Shown here: positions 1-9,173 of the stretch, piece after piece | Position numbering within the stretch: the stretch's first letter is position 1 | Layout of the letters: each line of letters begins with the position of its first letter | NCBI RefSeq assembly: GCF_014466985.1 | Contig: NZ_AP022826.1 | Location: 310,001-374,000 of the forward strand | Length of the DNA: 64,000 nucleotides | Source: Nitrosophilus labii | GTDB lineage: Bacteria; Campylobacterota; Campylobacteria; Campylobacterales; Nitratiruptoraceae | Direction: 5' to 3' | Notes under the pieces: model-generated | What the model saw: only the letters and a program-made list of their open reading frames with translations | The model's database searches: none | Told to the model about the DNA's origin: nothing | Translations under genes and position numbers: made by a program

Positions 1-543
1 CTCTATAGGAGTTGGATACTCAGTATTTGCATGTAAAATGGTTATATTGTCTTTTTTTGTTCCTGCGTCTATTAACACATCCAAAGCATCCTCAATCTCA
101 CCCAAATCAGCCATTCCAGTTGAAAGAATAACTTTTTTGTTTAATCTTCCAATAGCTCTTAGATAAGGCAGATTTGTTATCTCTCCGCTTGGTATTTTAA
201 AAATTTCAAGTCCTAAATCATTTAAAAATTCAATACTTTCTAAATCAAAAGGAGTAGATAAAAAAGTAATGCCTTTTTCATCACAATATTTTTTTAATTC
301 TGCAAACTCATCAAAACTTAACTCTAACTTTTTAATCATTTCAAGTTGAGATTCATCTTTATTAGTAGTTTTCTTTTGATAATCTGCTTTTTGAGCATTT
401 TTACTAACTAAATTTTTCGCTTTAAATGTTTGAAACTTAACTGCATCGACCCCTGCTTCTTTCGCCTTATCTACTAGTTTTTTAGCAAGTTCCAAATTGC
501 CATTATGATTTACTCCTGCTTCAGCTATTATAAACACACTCAT
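1..543 (-). CDS. N-acetylneuraminate/legionaminate synthase (NeuB family), C-terminus outside window
   Basis: NeuB-family synthases condense an N-acetyl-hexosamine with phosphoenolpyruvate to make a nine-carbon nonulosonic acid. The visible N-terminal 181 residues begin MSVFIIAEAGVNHNGN and continue with AGVDAVKFQTF, the TIM-barrel opening typical of NeuB/LegI/PseI; later the family block STGMADLGEIEDAL is visible. The start codon overlaps the stop of the upstream NeuD-like gene (ATGA), so the two are translationally coupled. With the LegC-type aminotransferase and dehydratase upstream, legionaminate or a related sugar is the likely product, but neuraminate cannot be excluded. The C-terminal antifreeze-like domain lies off the window edge. 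Confidence 0.88.
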   Translation of the reverse strand, partial: MSVFIIAEAGVNHNGNLELAKKLVDKAKEAGVDAVKFQTFKAKNLVSKNAQKADYQKKTTNKDESQLEMIKKLELSFDEFAELKKYCDEKGITFLSTPFDLESIEFLNDLGLEIFKIPSGEITNLPYLRAIGRLNKKVILSTGMADLGEIEDALDVLIDAGTKKDNITILHANTEYPTPIE

Positions 544-1118
544 TTAACTAAACTCCTAGCTTTTATAAAAGAGTTTTCTTCTATTTTTATATATTCTTTT
601 GCAATGGCACCACTTCCAAAAAAACTGTTTTTACCTAAAACCACACCGCCATTTACAGTAGCACCTGTTGAAATATGACAATTATCTTCTATAACCACAT
701 CATGTTCAATCAGTGCTTTTGAATTAATTATGCAGTTTTTTCCTACTTTTGCATTCGCATTGATTAATACATCATGCATAACAACTGTTCCTTCATCAAT
801 AAAAGAGTGTTTTGAAACATAAGCCCGTGGAGAAATAATGACAGGTAAATTATAATTTAAATTTTTGAGTAAGCTAAATAATTTTATTCTAATTTCTGCT
901 GACTTAATTTGTCCAATTGTAACTAATGCATAATCATATTTTTTTCTTAATTTTTCTAATTCATCATCACATCCTATTACTTCATAACCTAAAATCTTAT
1001 CACCAATTTCTAAATTATTATCAACAATTCCTGCAATTTTAAATTTTCCTTCCATTTCTATAACATCTATAACACTCCTGCAATGTCCACCTCCACCTAT
1101 TAAAATAATTTCTTTCAA
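540..1118 (-). CDS. NeuD/PglD-like sugar O/N-acyltransferase
   Basis: This 192-residue protein has the two-part architecture of PglD/NeuD acetyltransferases: an N-terminal nucleotide-sugar binding fold opening with IILIGGGGHCRSVIDVI, then left-handed beta-helix hexapeptide repeats from about residue 95 to the end. The candidate catalytic histidine lies in ALIEHDVVI, matching the EHD motif of PglD. In this cluster it would acetylate the 4-amino sugar made by the adjacent aminotransferase before the NeuB step. It overlaps both neighbours by 4 nt. O-acetylation of a finished nonulosonic acid, the other NeuD role, remains possible. Confidence 0.85.
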   Translation of the reverse strand: MKEIILIGGGGHCRSVIDVIEMEGKFKIAGIVDNNLEIGDKILGYEVIGCDDELEKLRKKYDYALVTIGQIKSAEIRIKLFSLLKNLNYNLPVIISPRAYVSKHSFIDEGTVVMHDVLINANAKVGKNCIINSKALIEHDVVIEDNCHISTGATVNGGVVLGKNSFFGSGAIAKEYIKIEENSFIKARSLVK

Positions 1119-2290
1119 AGTAGAACTCCACTTGGAATATTTACAACTCTCTCTTCTAAATAATCAGCATTTTTAAGACTATCTCTTTGGCAACTTTTAT
1201 ACATAGGCAATTTATTCATAAGTCTCCAAATAGGTCTTGTCATTACATCATTATTATTTGAGTACTCTAAAAATTCATCTCTCTCTTCTTTGTTGTCAAA
1301 CATTATTGCATTTAGCCAAAAGTTACTTTTAGCATATTGTGGTTCATTTACAAATTTTATACCTAAACTTTCAAAAAACTCTTTATATTTAAAAGCCAGA
1401 TCTCTTTTTATTTTTAAAAATTTATCCAAATTTTCAAGCTGGGCTAAAAGAAGAGCCGCATTTATATTCGGCATCCTGTAGTTATATCCTATCTCATCGT
1501 GAAAATATTCCCATTTGTGAGACACTTTTGCAGTAGTTGTCAAATGTTTGGCTCTTTTAGCCAACTCTTCATCATCTGTTACTATTATCCCTCCACCACC
1601 ACTAGTTACAATTTTATTGCCGTTAAAACTAAACACACCAATTTTTCCAAAAGTTCCTGTATGTTTGTTTTTATAAAAACTTCCAAGAGATTCTGCCGCA
1701 TCCTCTATTAAAACAATATTCCATTCATCGCAAATCTCTTTTATTTCAACAATTTTGCAAGGATGTCCAAATGTATGCATAGGCACACAAGCTTTGATGA
1801 TTTTTCCAGTTTTTTTATTTATACACTGGTTATTTTTTATTTCACAATTTTGCTCTAAAAAAAGTTTTAATGAATCTGGACTAAGACCTAAAGTATCCAA
1901 ATCTACATCAATAAAAACTGGTTTTGCCCCTGTATAATTTATTGCATTTACAGTTGCAACAAACGTTAAAGGTTGAGTTATCACTTCACTATTTTCATCA
2001 ACTCCAACTAAAATTAAAGCAATATGCAAAGCGCTTGTTCCATTTACAGTTGCTATTGCGTATTTAGCTCCTGTGAAATCACCTATCCACTCTTCAACTC
2101 TATTTACATATTCACCTACACTTGATACGAAAGTAGATTCAATTGTATCACACACATACTTTTTTTCATTACCTATAAAAACTGGCTCATGAAGAGGGAT
2201 TATAGGATTTAGAGGTTTGGATTTGGGATTTGGTGTATAGATAGATTTAATAAAATTAATAATTTTTTTAAAATTTTTATTTTTCTTCAT
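1115..2290 (-). CDS. legC: LegC-family PLP-dependent sugar aminotransferase
   Basis: DegT/DnrJ/EryC1-family aminotransferase of 391 residues that converts a 4-keto-6-deoxy nucleotide sugar to the 4-amino sugar. The PLP-binding lysine is in FSFNGNKIVTSGGGG and the substrate/PLP aspartate is in IEDAAESLG. The body resembles LegC, the aminotransferase of legionaminic acid clusters. Residues 20-29 (TPNPKSKPLNP) are encoded by a tandem heptamer tract at 2205-2232 and lie ahead of the conserved start of the fold (IPLHEPVFIGNE), so they are probably a dispensable tail. The downstream overlap with the NeuD-like gene is ATGA. Confidence 0.88.
   Translation of the reverse strand: MKKNKNFKKIINFIKSIYTPNPKSKPLNPIIPLHEPVFIGNEKKYVCDTIESTFVSSVGEYVNRVEEWIGDFTGAKYAIATVNGTSALHIALILVGVDENSEVITQPLTFVATVNAINYTGAKPVFIDVDLDTLGLSPDSLKLFLEQNCEIKNNQCINKKTGKIIKACVPMHTFGHPCKIVEIKEICDEWNIVLIEDAAESLGSFYKNKHTGTFGKIGVFSFNGNKIVTSGGGGIIVTDDEELAKRAKHLTTTAKVSHKWEYFHDEIGYNYRMPNINAALLLAQLENLDKFLKIKRDLAFKYKEFFESLGIKFVNEPQYAKSNFWLNAIMFDNKEERDEFLEYSNNNDVMTRPIWRLMNKLPMYKSCQRDSLKNADYLEERVVNIPSGVLL
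2205..2232. repeat. Degenerate heptamer tract inside legC
   Basis: Four 7-bp units in perfect register on the + strand: GGATTTA, GAGGTTT, GGATTTG, GGATTTG. The gene is on the other strand, so the G-free strand is the one translated, giving an Asn-Pro-Lys-Ser-Lys peptide at the N-terminus. Confidence 0.8.
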
Positions 2291-2322
2291 ATTTCCTCAC
2301 TTTCACAATTATTACTCTTACT

Positions 2323-2350
2323 AAATCCCACATCCTATATCCTAACTCCT
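2323..2350. repeat. Degenerate heptamer tract between the dehydratase and legC
   Basis: Four units in register: AAATCCC, ACATCCT, ATATCCT, AACTCCT. It fills most of the 63-bp gap between the stop of the dehydratase and the start of legC. It is the C-rich version of the words seen inside both neighbouring genes. Confidence 0.8.
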
Positions 2351-2353
2351 ATT

Positions 2354-3562
2354 TTACATTTTATCATCTAAATATTTTCCTCGCTCTAGATGCGAAAATT
2401 CAGGTAACATATATTCAAAAAGTTCCACTATCTCTTTTTTACTCCACTTAAGAGAGTTTTTCATCCTTTCTATCTCTTTCATAAAAAAGTTTAGCTTATC
2501 TTCTTCAAAAATTGGTTCATTTTTTATAACCCCAATTCCTTCAAATCTATCCCAATCAATGATATTTTCATCTGTATAAAACTCTTCAAAATCTTTCTCT
2601 CCTGTAGTATCACTAATGGTAAAAAGGCAAGGCCAATATTTGGATTTAGGATTTAGGGTTTTGGATTTGGAGTTAAAAAATTCTCTTGCTTCTTCTTCAC
2701 TCTCACAAATATAAGGCTCATATCCTTTAATTTTTAAATATTTAACTGCAATATCAGCAAATGTTATTAAGTGCAATTTTTCACTAAGTTTTGGGAAAAA
2801 TATATCCCTATTTTCTCCAAAAATTGCACTCATCAAACAAAGCTCTCCACTCTCTTTTGGTGTAACAAAATATCTCTTGATATCTTTTGGAGCAACAATT
2901 GGCTGATTTTTTTCAAGTCGTCTGTTAAATGAATATAAAAGACTCCCATCTGAGAAAGCCACATTTGCAAATCTAGCAGTAGATACAGGAATTTCTAAGC
3001 TTCTTCTCATTAAAAACAGTTCCATTATTCTTTTACTTGCACCCATCATATTTACTGGATTTGTTGCTTTATCAGTAGATACACAAAAATATTTTTTTGT
3101 TTTATTTGCAATAGATTGCATAAGTGTTTTTTCAGTATTCAAAATATTAACTTCTATCATTCTCATCAAAGTAAATGGGTCTTTTTCACTTCTAACATGC
3201 TTTAAGGCTGAAAAATTCAATACATAATTATATTTCCCATCCTTTTTTATAAAAGTATCATACTCAAAACTCCCAGCATCCAATGCAAATGTTTTAAACT
3301 CTCCATCAATATATCCTAAACTGCTTCTAATGTCTCTTACAAGTTCTACTAAATTATTCTCACTTATATCTACAACATGAAGTTTCTTTGGATTTCTTTT
3401 AAATATCTCTTTTACTGTTGCACTACCTATGCTTCCAGCACCACCAATTACTAAAAATGAAGAATTATTGATTATTTTACTAAGCTCTTTTTCATGTTTT
3501 TTTATATCTTCTTCAAAAAGCTCGCTATTTCTTCCTAGCAATTTTAATATTTCTTTATCCAT
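2354..3562 (-). CDS. Nucleotide-sugar 4,6-dehydratase (FlaA1/CapD family), LegB-like role
   Basis: SDR-family dehydratase of 402 residues with the NAD-binding motif IGGAGSIGSATVKEIF near residue 38 and the segment CVSTDKATNPVNMMGASK, where methionine occupies the usual tyrosine position of YxxxK, as in the WbpM/FlaA1/PglF dehydratases. It would form the 4-keto-6-deoxy sugar used by the adjacent LegC aminotransferase. About residues 296-308 (SKSKTLNPKSKYW) come from a heptamer tract and look like an in-frame insertion. The start overlaps the upstream wecC stop by 8 nt. Whether the carrier is UDP or GDP cannot be told from sequence. Confidence 0.85.
   Translation of the reverse strand: MDKEILKLLGRNSELFEEDIKKHEKELSKIINNSSFLVIGGAGSIGSATVKEIFKRNPKKLHVVDISENNLVELVRDIRSSLGYIDGEFKTFALDAGSFEYDTFIKKDGKYNYVLNFSALKHVRSEKDPFTLMRMIEVNILNTEKTLMQSIANKTKKYFCVSTDKATNPVNMMGASKRIMELFLMRRSLEIPVSTARFANVAFSDGSLLYSFNRRLEKNQPIVAPKDIKRYFVTPKESGELCLMSAIFGENRDIFFPKLSEKLHLITFADIAVKYLKIKGYEPYICESEEEAREFFNSKSKTLNPKSKYWPCLFTISDTTGEKDFEEFYTDENIIDWDRFEGIGVIKNEPIFEEDKLNFFMKEIERMKNSLKWSKKEIVELFEYMLPEFSHLERGKYLDDKM
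2642..2676. repeat. Degenerate heptamer tract inside the dehydratase gene
   Basis: Five units in register: GGATTTA, GGATTTA, GGGTTTT, GGATTTG, GAGTTAA. It is translated on the opposite, G-poor strand as a Lys/Ser/Asn/Pro-rich insert. Confidence 0.8.
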
Positions 3563-4763
3563 TAAACACTCCGCAAAAATCTAACACTTTTTTATTTCCA
3601 CTAATTCTTAGATTCTTAAATTCTTTATGTGCCACTAAAAATACAATAATATTTGCTTCATAAATAGCTTTTTCATAATTTACAATTTTAAATTCATTAA
3701 ACTCTTCAATATTAGGTTCTACTGCTAAAATATTATAATTTTCTTTTATTAATCTTCTAGTAATATAAAGTGCGGGAGATTCTCTTAAATCATCTATATC
3801 TGGTTTAAATGAAAGACCCATACAAGCAATTTTTGGTTTTCTTTTATTCTCAAGTTCATATTTTAATATTTCATTTTTAATCTTTTCTATAACCCATTCT
3901 GTTTTAAAAGTATTTACCATTCTTGCTGTTCTTATCAGTTTTGCCTCATCCTTAGCATCTGCTACAATAAACCAAGGATCAACTGCAATACAATGTCCGC
4001 CTACTCCAACTCCGGGGTAAAGAATATTTACCCTTGGATGTCTGTTTGCAAGTTCTCGTAATTCCCATACATCTATTCCAAATTTATCACAAATTATTGA
4101 TAATTCATTTGCAAACGCAATATTTACATCTCTAAAAGAGTTCTCCACCAATTTACAAAGTTCAGCCGTTTTTGCATCTGTTTTTAAAACTTCTCCTGTT
4201 ACAAACGTTTTATAAAACTCTGCAACTTTTTCTGTAGCTTCAGTAGTAATACCTCCAACTATTCTGTCATTTTCTACAAGCTCTTGCATAATTCTACCCG
4301 GTAAAACTCTTTCTGGACAATGAGCGATATAGATCTTTGATGTATCAATACCCTCATTTTTTAATGTCTCTTCAATCTTCTCTGTTGTACCAACAGGCGA
4401 AGTTGACTCTAAAATAACAATATTTCCATCTTTTATATAAGGAACAATTGACTTTGTTGCATCTATTACATAATCAATATTTGGAATATGGTTATCTTTA
4501 AATGGTGTTGGAACTGCAATTATAAAAATATCTGCTTCTGACGGCTTAATATCTGCTATGAGTTTACAACTGTTAACTGCTGCTTTAACAAAAGTATCTA
4601 GTTCAGGTTCAACTATATGTATCTCTCCTTTATTTATTGTGTCTACAACATCTTCAACTATATCAACACCATGAACATTATATCCTCTATTTGCCAAAAG
4701 AGCAGCTGTTGGCAAACCAATATATCCAAGCCCTAACATACATATTTTTTTATTTATTTCCAT
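3555..4763 (-). CDS. wecC: UDP-N-acetyl-D-mannosamine dehydrogenase
   Basis: Member of the UDP-glucose/GDP-mannose dehydrogenase family, 402 residues, oxidising UDP-ManNAc to UDP-ManNAcA with two NAD+. The Rossmann motif [16 protein letters not shown] is at residues 9-24, and the Asn/Cys region is visible as [14 protein letters not shown], where Cys is the catalytic thiolate; [13 protein letters not shown] marks the C-terminal domain. It overlaps the upstream epimerase gene by 10 nt, consistent with the usual wecB-wecC pairing. Closely related dehydrogenases act on UDP-GalNAc or UDP-GlcNAc, but the WecB neighbour favours ManNAc. Confidence 0.88.
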   Translation of the reverse strand: MEINKKICMLGLGYIGLPTAALLANRGYNVHGVDIVEDVVDTINKGEIHIVEPELDTFVKAAVNSCKLIADIKPSEADIFIIAVPTPFKDNHIPNIDYVIDATKSIVPYIKDGNIVILESTSPVGTTEKIEETLKNEGIDTSKIYIAHCPERVLPGRIMQELVENDRIVGGITTEATEKVAEFYKTFVTGEVLKTDAKTAELCKLVENSFRDVNIAFANELSIICDKFGIDVWELRELANRHPRVNILYPGVGVGGHCIAVDPWFIVADAKDEAKLIRTARMVNTFKTEWVIEKIKNEILKYELENKRKPKIACMGLSFKPDIDDLRESPALYITRRLIKENYNILAVEPNIEEFNEFKIVNYEKAIYEANIIVFLVAHKEFKNLRISGNKKVLDFCGVFNG

Positions 4764-5890
4764 CTCAAAAACTCCACAATTCTTTTGCTTGCTTTACCAT
4801 CTCCATAAGGATTATGAGCCTTACTCATTTTTTCATACTCTTTTTTATTTTTTAGAAGTTTTTCTATCTCTTTTACAATTTTTTCTTTATCTGTTCCTAC
4901 AAGTTTCACTGTACCTGCTTCTACTGCTTCAGGCCTTTCTGTTGTTTCTCTCATAACTAATACTGGTTTTCCAAGTGATGGGGCCTCTTCTTGAACCCCA
5001 CCGCTATCTGTAAGAATAATATAACTTTTACTCATTAAATAAATAAACTCATGGTATTCAAGCGGTTCAATTAAGTAAATATTTTTTATATTCTGTAATA
5101 TTTTGTTTACAGGTTCTCTCACATTCGGATTTAAGTGAACAGGATAAACGATATTGATTTCGGGATTTTTAATAGCTATTTCTTTTAAAGCATAACAAAT
5201 ATTTAAAAAACCTTCTCCAAAATTTTCTCTCCTATGCCCTGTAACCAATATAAACTTTGAGTTTAAAGTTTTAAAAGATATAGCTTTAGTCAATTTTACT
5301 ATAATTTCTTCTTTTAAATTTAAATCATTTTCGATTTTATCAAGTACCATAAATAAAGCATCTATAACAGTATTTCCCGTAACAATTATGTTTTTATCTT
5401 CTATATTTTCCTTTAAAAGATTCTCTTTTGCTTTTTGTACGGGTGCAAAATGATATTTTGCCAATACTCCTGTTAATGTTCTATTTGCTTCTTCTGGCCA
5501 TGGGGAATACAAATTACCAGTTCTAAGTCCAGCTTCAATATGTCCTACATCTATTTTTTGATAAAAACATGCTAAACTTGTTGCAAAAGTTGTCGTTGTA
5601 TCACCATGTACTAAAACAAAATCGGGTTTAAAATCATTTAAAACCTCCCTCATACCGCCTAAGATATTTGATGTTATATCAAATAAATCTTGATTTTCTT
5701 TCATAATATTTAAATCATAATCTGCTTTAATTTCAAAAAGATTTAATACTTGATCAAGCATTTGACGATGTTGAGCAGTAACACAAACTTTCAATATAAA
5801 TCTATCCCCATTTCGTTCAAATTCTTTTACCAATGGAGCCATTTTTATTGCTTCTGGACGTGTACCAAAAACTATTAATATTTTTTTCAT
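4754..5890 (-). CDS. wecB: UDP-N-acetylglucosamine 2-epimerase, non-hydrolysing
   Basis: The protein interconverts UDP-GlcNAc and UDP-ManNAc in the cytoplasm. The chosen start gives 378 residues opening [20 protein letters not shown], the canonical WecB N-terminus; an AGGATA ribosome binding site precedes it, whereas the in-frame start 36 bp further upstream lacks one. [35 protein letters not shown] and [15 protein letters not shown] are all family blocks. It is the first gene of the minus-strand sugar operon and feeds WecC directly. Confidence 0.92.
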   Translation of the reverse strand: MKKILIVFGTRPEAIKMAPLVKEFERNGDRFILKVCVTAQHRQMLDQVLNLFEIKADYDLNIMKENQDLFDITSNILGGMREVLNDFKPDFVLVHGDTTTTFATSLACFYQKIDVGHIEAGLRTGNLYSPWPEEANRTLTGVLAKYHFAPVQKAKENLLKENIEDKNIIVTGNTVIDALFMVLDKIENDLNLKEEIIVKLTKAISFKTLNSKFILVTGHRRENFGEGFLNICYALKEIAIKNPEINIVYPVHLNPNVREPVNKILQNIKNIYLIEPLEYHEFIYLMSKSYIILTDSGGVQEEAPSLGKPVLVMRETTERPEAVEAGTVKLVGTDKEKIVKEIEKLLKNKKEYEKMSKAHNPYGDGKASKRIVEFLRWK

Positions 5891-5906
5891 TTGTATCCTA
5901 CTAGAA

Positions 5907-5912
5907 ATTATA
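5907..5912 (-). promoter_or_regulatory. Putative -10 element of the wecB operon
   Basis: A TATAAT hexamer on the minus strand lies 17 nt ahead of the wecB start, with AGGATA between. This would leave a leader of roughly ten bases. There is no clear -35, as is common in Campylobacterota promoters. Confidence 0.35.
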
Positions 5913-6249
5913 GTTGCATTTATCATGTTTATTATGCATGCTCTCTTCTTTGCTGGAAATAGTTTTATAATATTTTTGATTTTTATCTAATTTCTCCATT
6001 CTTTAACCCCTTCATTTTTTCACTCTTTATGTATTATACACTGTGCAGTTGGCCAGGGGACAGTATACTAGAGCAGTCTGATAAACCTCTTTTAAAAGAT
6101 CTTTGAATTCTTCTAAGATTTTATCAAAATCTATCTCTTTTCTCTATTCAATAGTCTTTGCTATTTTTTCTCTATTAATATATCTAATTGGGCAAACACT
6201 TTCTTTTTCTTACTTAACTCAACTTTCGCACATAAGTTATATTAGTTTT
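5913..6249. other. Non-coding gap with possible decayed gene fragments
   Basis: No intact gene is visible. Minus-strand reading gives short, stop-interrupted peptide stretches such as FAQLDILIEK and FDKILEEFKDLLKEVYQTAL, which look like remnants of a coding sequence but are not recognisable. The stretch ends at the inverted-repeat element starting at 6250. Confidence 0.35.
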
Positions 6250-6425
6250 TTAACCCGGATTTTGCAATAGAATTTGTTTCAATAGTACTTTTACTTGAGA
6301 TTTAGAGGCTTTTTAAAAATTTTGAAGCCCTATCTATAAGATGATAAGTAAAAAAAATTTTTAATTGCCTATAAACGGGGTGTTAAGTGCTAATGTGATA
6401 AAGTCTATTGTAAAATCCAGGTTTA
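6250..6425. mobile_element. MITE-like element bounded by 21-bp inverted repeats
   Basis: The ends are TTAACCCGGATTTTGCAATAG at 6250-6270 and its imperfect reverse complement at 6405-6425 (18 of 21 positions match). The 176-bp interior has no ORF but contains a smaller inverted repeat (GGCTT...AAGCC). This is the layout of a non-autonomous transposable element. No second copy is seen in the window, and its right end lies almost against the IS1595 end. Confidence 0.5.
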
Positions 6426-6428
6426 TTT

Positions 6429-7166
6429 AGGGTCAAGACCCGTTTAGAGGTTCTTTTCTAAAGTTTTTTATAAGAATTTTAATAAATCATTATGACGATT
6501 ATTAAATCTAAACTCACACTCTTTTAAGTGTAAATTGAATTTGTCTTTAGAGAGTCTTCTAAATTTATATAATCTCATTTTAGCATAACTCCAAAATGAT
6601 TCTATGTCATTAATGTGATTCTTTCCATTTGCAAATTCATTGTCACCATGATTTACTCTAAAATGCTTGTCATAACCAATATCAAAAGTTAGTTATAACC
6701 TCTCAATTTGTCAGAATAAATTACACTCTCTATCGAAATTTTCCCTCTAATTATTGCCTGTAATGTGTCTTTTTGAACATCTGAAACTATCTCTGTATAA
6801 ACTTTACCATTTCTTTTTAAAATACCAAATACGATAGTTTTTCCTTTTGCTCCTCTGCCTCTTTTACCTTTTACTCTTTTTGCTCCAAAATAACTCTCAT
6901 TAACTTCAATTTCTCCCTGAAATGGAGAATCAATTTGACAAAGTCTCACTATTCTCTCTCTGAATTTATTAAAATATCTATTGATTGTATTTCGATTAAT
7001 TTTTGTTATTTCAGATGTCTGTTTTGCTGTTAAATCTAAGCAAAAACATTTCAGAATCTCTTTAAATTTTCTCTCTGAAATATGCGCATTTTTTTTATAT
7101 ATCTATTTTTGCCCTTCATATCGATATAGTTTAGCATATTTTTATTGCTAAACTAGTCTTGACCCT
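6429..7166 (-). mobile_element. Degraded IS1595-family insertion sequence
   Basis: Terminal inverted repeats are visible: AGGGTCAAGACCCGTTTAG at 6429-6447 against the reverse complement of 7148-7166, differing at two positions. Between them lies a frameshifted ISXO2-type transposase gene on the minus strand. No exact 8-bp target duplication is recognisable, so the flanks have probably drifted or been altered by the neighbouring 176-bp element. Confidence 0.8.
6468..7137 (-). pseudogene. IS1595-family (ISXO2-like) transposase, frameshifted
   Basis: Three frames must be joined to read the protein. An N-terminal part (MLNYIDMKGKNRYIKK, start 7137 or 7119) runs into an A8 tract (T8 on the + strand, 7089-7096). 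The central part at 6689-7090 or so contains LDLTAKQTSEITKINRNTINRY (a helix-turn-helix) and the ISXO2 block GEIEVNESYFGAKRVKGKRG. A second shift near 6689 leads to RVNHGDNEFANGKNHIND and SFWSYAKMRLYKFRRLSKD, then the stop at 6468. The second break is not in a homopolymer, so programmed frameshifting alone cannot rescue the gene. Confidence 0.8.
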
Positions 7167-7404
7167 TTAAAATTTATACAATTCTAAAATGAAATGTTAT
7201 AGACTTATACACACTATTCACTTAATTTTAAATCTCCGGTAAAATACCTTCTTGAAAATCATAATGAGTGCCATATGTATTGGACTTATACATAAACTTG
7301 ACAATAATAGTGGGTTAGTATAAAATAACGACACATATTTACTTAAAAACGCTCTTTTTATCTTTCATAAAATCTGCTGCAAACAAAATCACAAGAGGAA
7401 ATCA
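7167..7404. other. Intergenic region ahead of rho
   Basis: No gene is seen. It must contain the rho promoter; a TATAAAAT word on the + strand at 7319-7326 is a candidate, and AAGAGGAAATC just before the ATG is the ribosome binding site. Confidence 0.4.
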
Positions 7405-8760
7405 ATGAACGAAAATACAAATCAAAGCGAAACGACGACAAATTCAAACCAAAACGGACAATCTGCTCCAAAATCAAAAACAAGAACACATATACCGGTA
7501 GAGGGCTACACTATAGAAGAACTTAGAACAAAAACGCTTGACGAACTTATAGCGATTGCTACTCAACTTGGTATCGAAAACCCGCAAGAGTATAAAAGAC
7601 AAGATTTGATGTTTGAGATACTAAAGTCTCAAGTGAGCAAAGGCGGGTATATACTTTTTACGGGTATATTGGAAATAACTCCTGAGGGTTACGGATTTTT
7701 AAGAGGTATAAACGAAAACTTTTCAAATACTGCAAACGACGCTTATGTAAGCGCCACCCAGATCAGAAGATTTGCACTTAGAAACGGAGATGTTGTAACT
7801 GGACAAGTTAGACCTCCAAAAGATCAAGAGAGATACTACGCACTTTTAAAGATAGAAGCTATAAATTATCTTCCACCTGAAGAGAGTAAAAAAAGACCTC
7901 TTTTTGACAACTTAACCCCACTCTATCCAACTCAAAAAATAAAACTAGAATACGACCCAATGAAACTAACAGGAAGGGTTTTAGATCTCTTCACTCCTAT
8001 AGGAAAAGGTCAAAGAGCTCTTATAGTTGCACCTCCTAGAAGCGGTAAGACTGAGCTTATGAAAGAGTTGGCTCACGGGATAGCAAAAAATCACCCAGAA
8101 ATTGAACTTATCGTGTTGCTAGTTGATGAGAGGCCTGAAGAAGTTACTGATATGGAAAGAAGCGTAAAAGGAGAGGTTTACAGCTCAACTTTCGATATGC
8201 CAGCACGCAACCACGTTAGAGTAGCCGAACTGGTTATAGAAAAAGCAAAAAGAAGAGTTGAGATGGGCAAAGATGTGGTAATCTTGCTTGACTCTATAAC
8301 TAGACTAGCAAGAGCCTATAACACGGTGACTCCATCAAGCGGTAAAGTTTTAAGCGGCGGTGTTGACGCAAATGCTCTTCATAAACCAAAAAGATTTTTT
8401 GGTGCGGCCAGGAACATAGAAGAAGGCGGTAGCCTCACTATCATCTCTACTGCTCTTATCGATACTGGCTCAAGAATGGACGAAGTCATCTTTGAAGAGT
8501 TCAAAGGAACGGGTAACTGCGAAATAGTTCTTGATAGGAAGATAGCCGATAGGAGAATATATCCGGCCATAGACATACTGAAATCTGGTACAAGAAAAGA
8601 GGAACTTCTCCTTGATCCTAACACTTTACCTAAAGTTTGGGCTCTAAGAAACGCTATGCAGCAAATGGACGAAGTTGAAGCATTGAAGTTTTTATACTCT
8701 AAGATGCTAAAAACGAAAAACAATGAAGAGTTTTTAAGTATTATGAATGAAGGAGCATGA
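7405..8760 (+). CDS. rho: Transcription termination factor Rho
   Basis: Hexameric RNA-dependent ATPase that ends transcription. At 451 residues it is slightly longer than the roughly 420 of E. coli because of a low-complexity Asn/Gln/Thr/Ser-rich tail of about 30 residues. The Rho N domain ([18 protein letters not shown]) is followed by the RNA-binding cold-shock-like fold with GYGFLRG, then the ATPase with Walker A APPRSGKT at 209-216 and Walker B ending at Asp296 in [14 protein letters not shown] good ribosome binding site precedes the ATG. Confidence 0.97.
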   Translation: MNENTNQSETTTNSNQNGQSAPKSKTRTHIPVEGYTIEELRTKTLDELIAIATQLGIENPQEYKRQDLMFEILKSQVSKGGYILFTGILEITPEGYGFLRGINENFSNTANDAYVSATQIRRFALRNGDVVTGQVRPPKDQERYYALLKIEAINYLPPEESKKRPLFDNLTPLYPTQKIKLEYDPMKLTGRVLDLFTPIGKGQRALIVAPPRSGKTELMKELAHGIAKNHPEIELIVLLVDERPEEVTDMERSVKGEVYSSTFDMPARNHVRVAELVIEKAKRRVEMGKDVVILLDSITRLARAYNTVTPSSGKVLSGGVDANALHKPKRFFGAARNIEEGGSLTIISTALIDTGSRMDEVIFEEFKGTGNCEIVLDRKIADRRIYPAIDILKSGTRKEELLLDPNTLPKVWALRNAMQQMDEVEALKFLYSKMLKTKNNEEFLSIMNEGA

Positions 8761-8767
8761 GTAGACA

Positions 8768-8795
8768 TTAGTATTTAGTCGACAGTCGTTAGAAA
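8768..8795. repeat. Degenerate heptamer tract upstream of the four-helix gene
   Basis: Four units in register: TTAGTAT, TTAGTCG, ACAGTCG, TTAGAAA. It lies in the 47-bp gap between rho and the four-helix gene. Confidence 0.7.
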
Positions 8796-8807
8796 AAGGG
8801 AATCGTT

Positions 8808-9149
8808 TTGAAATGTGAAAATCTTGATGTATGGAAACGTTCTTCCAATTTATGTGTAGATATTTACAAATATTTTAAAAGTTTAAAAGATTACTCATTC
8901 AAAGATCAAATAACTAGATCTTCTCTTTTGATTCCAAGCAATATTGCAGAAGGATTTGAAAGAATATCAGATAAAGAGACAATAAGATTTATAGATATTT
9001 CAAAAGGCTCTATTGCAGAATTGAAAACTCAAATATTTATAGGTATAAAAATTGGTTATATTTCAAAAAATGTCGGTTTGTCTTGGATAGATGAACTAAA
9101 TGAGATTTCAAAAATGTTATCTTCTTTGATAAAAAAAACCAAATTCTAA
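8808..9149 (+). CDS. Four-helix-bundle protein (23S rRNA IVS / Avd-like), copy 1
   Basis: This 113-residue, all-helical protein carries the family signatures LDVWKRS at the N-terminus, DQITRSSLLIPSNIAEG near residues 38-54, and SIAELKTQIFIGIKIGYI. Members are encoded in 23S rRNA intervening sequences or stand alone, and a relative (Avd) is the accessory protein of diversity-generating retroelements, where it binds the reverse transcriptase and RNA. No reverse transcriptase or rRNA is present here. Heptamer tracts lie immediately on both sides. The cellular role of standalone copies is unknown. Confidence 0.88.
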   Translation: MKCENLDVWKRSSNLCVDIYKYFKSLKDYSFKDQITRSSLLIPSNIAEGFERISDKETIRFIDISKGSIAELKTQIFIGIKIGYISKNVGLSWIDELNEISKMLSSLIKKTKF

Positions 9150-9150
9150 A

Positions 9151-9171
9151 GACTAATGACTAAAGACTAAA
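9151..9171. repeat. Degenerate heptamer tract between four-helix gene and murI
   Basis: Three units in register: GACTAAT, GACTAAA, GACTAAA. They occupy the whole gap between the four-helix stop and the murI start. Confidence 0.75.
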
Positions 9172-9173
9172 AT

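Noticed and set aside
6429-7166. Programmed frameshifting of the IS1595 transposase
   Set aside because: One break is at an A8 run and could be programmed, but the second near 6689 is not, and three frames would be needed.
6422-7173. 8-bp target duplication around the IS1595 element
   Set aside because: The flanks TTTATTTA and TTTAAAAT share only TTTA, so no duplication is claimed.
8379-8768. Long antisense reading frame opposite rho
   Set aside because: It mirrors the codons of rho on the other strand and has no family resemblance or ribosome binding site. The many similar antisense frames opposite ftsH, leuA, pse and waa genes were left out for the same reason.
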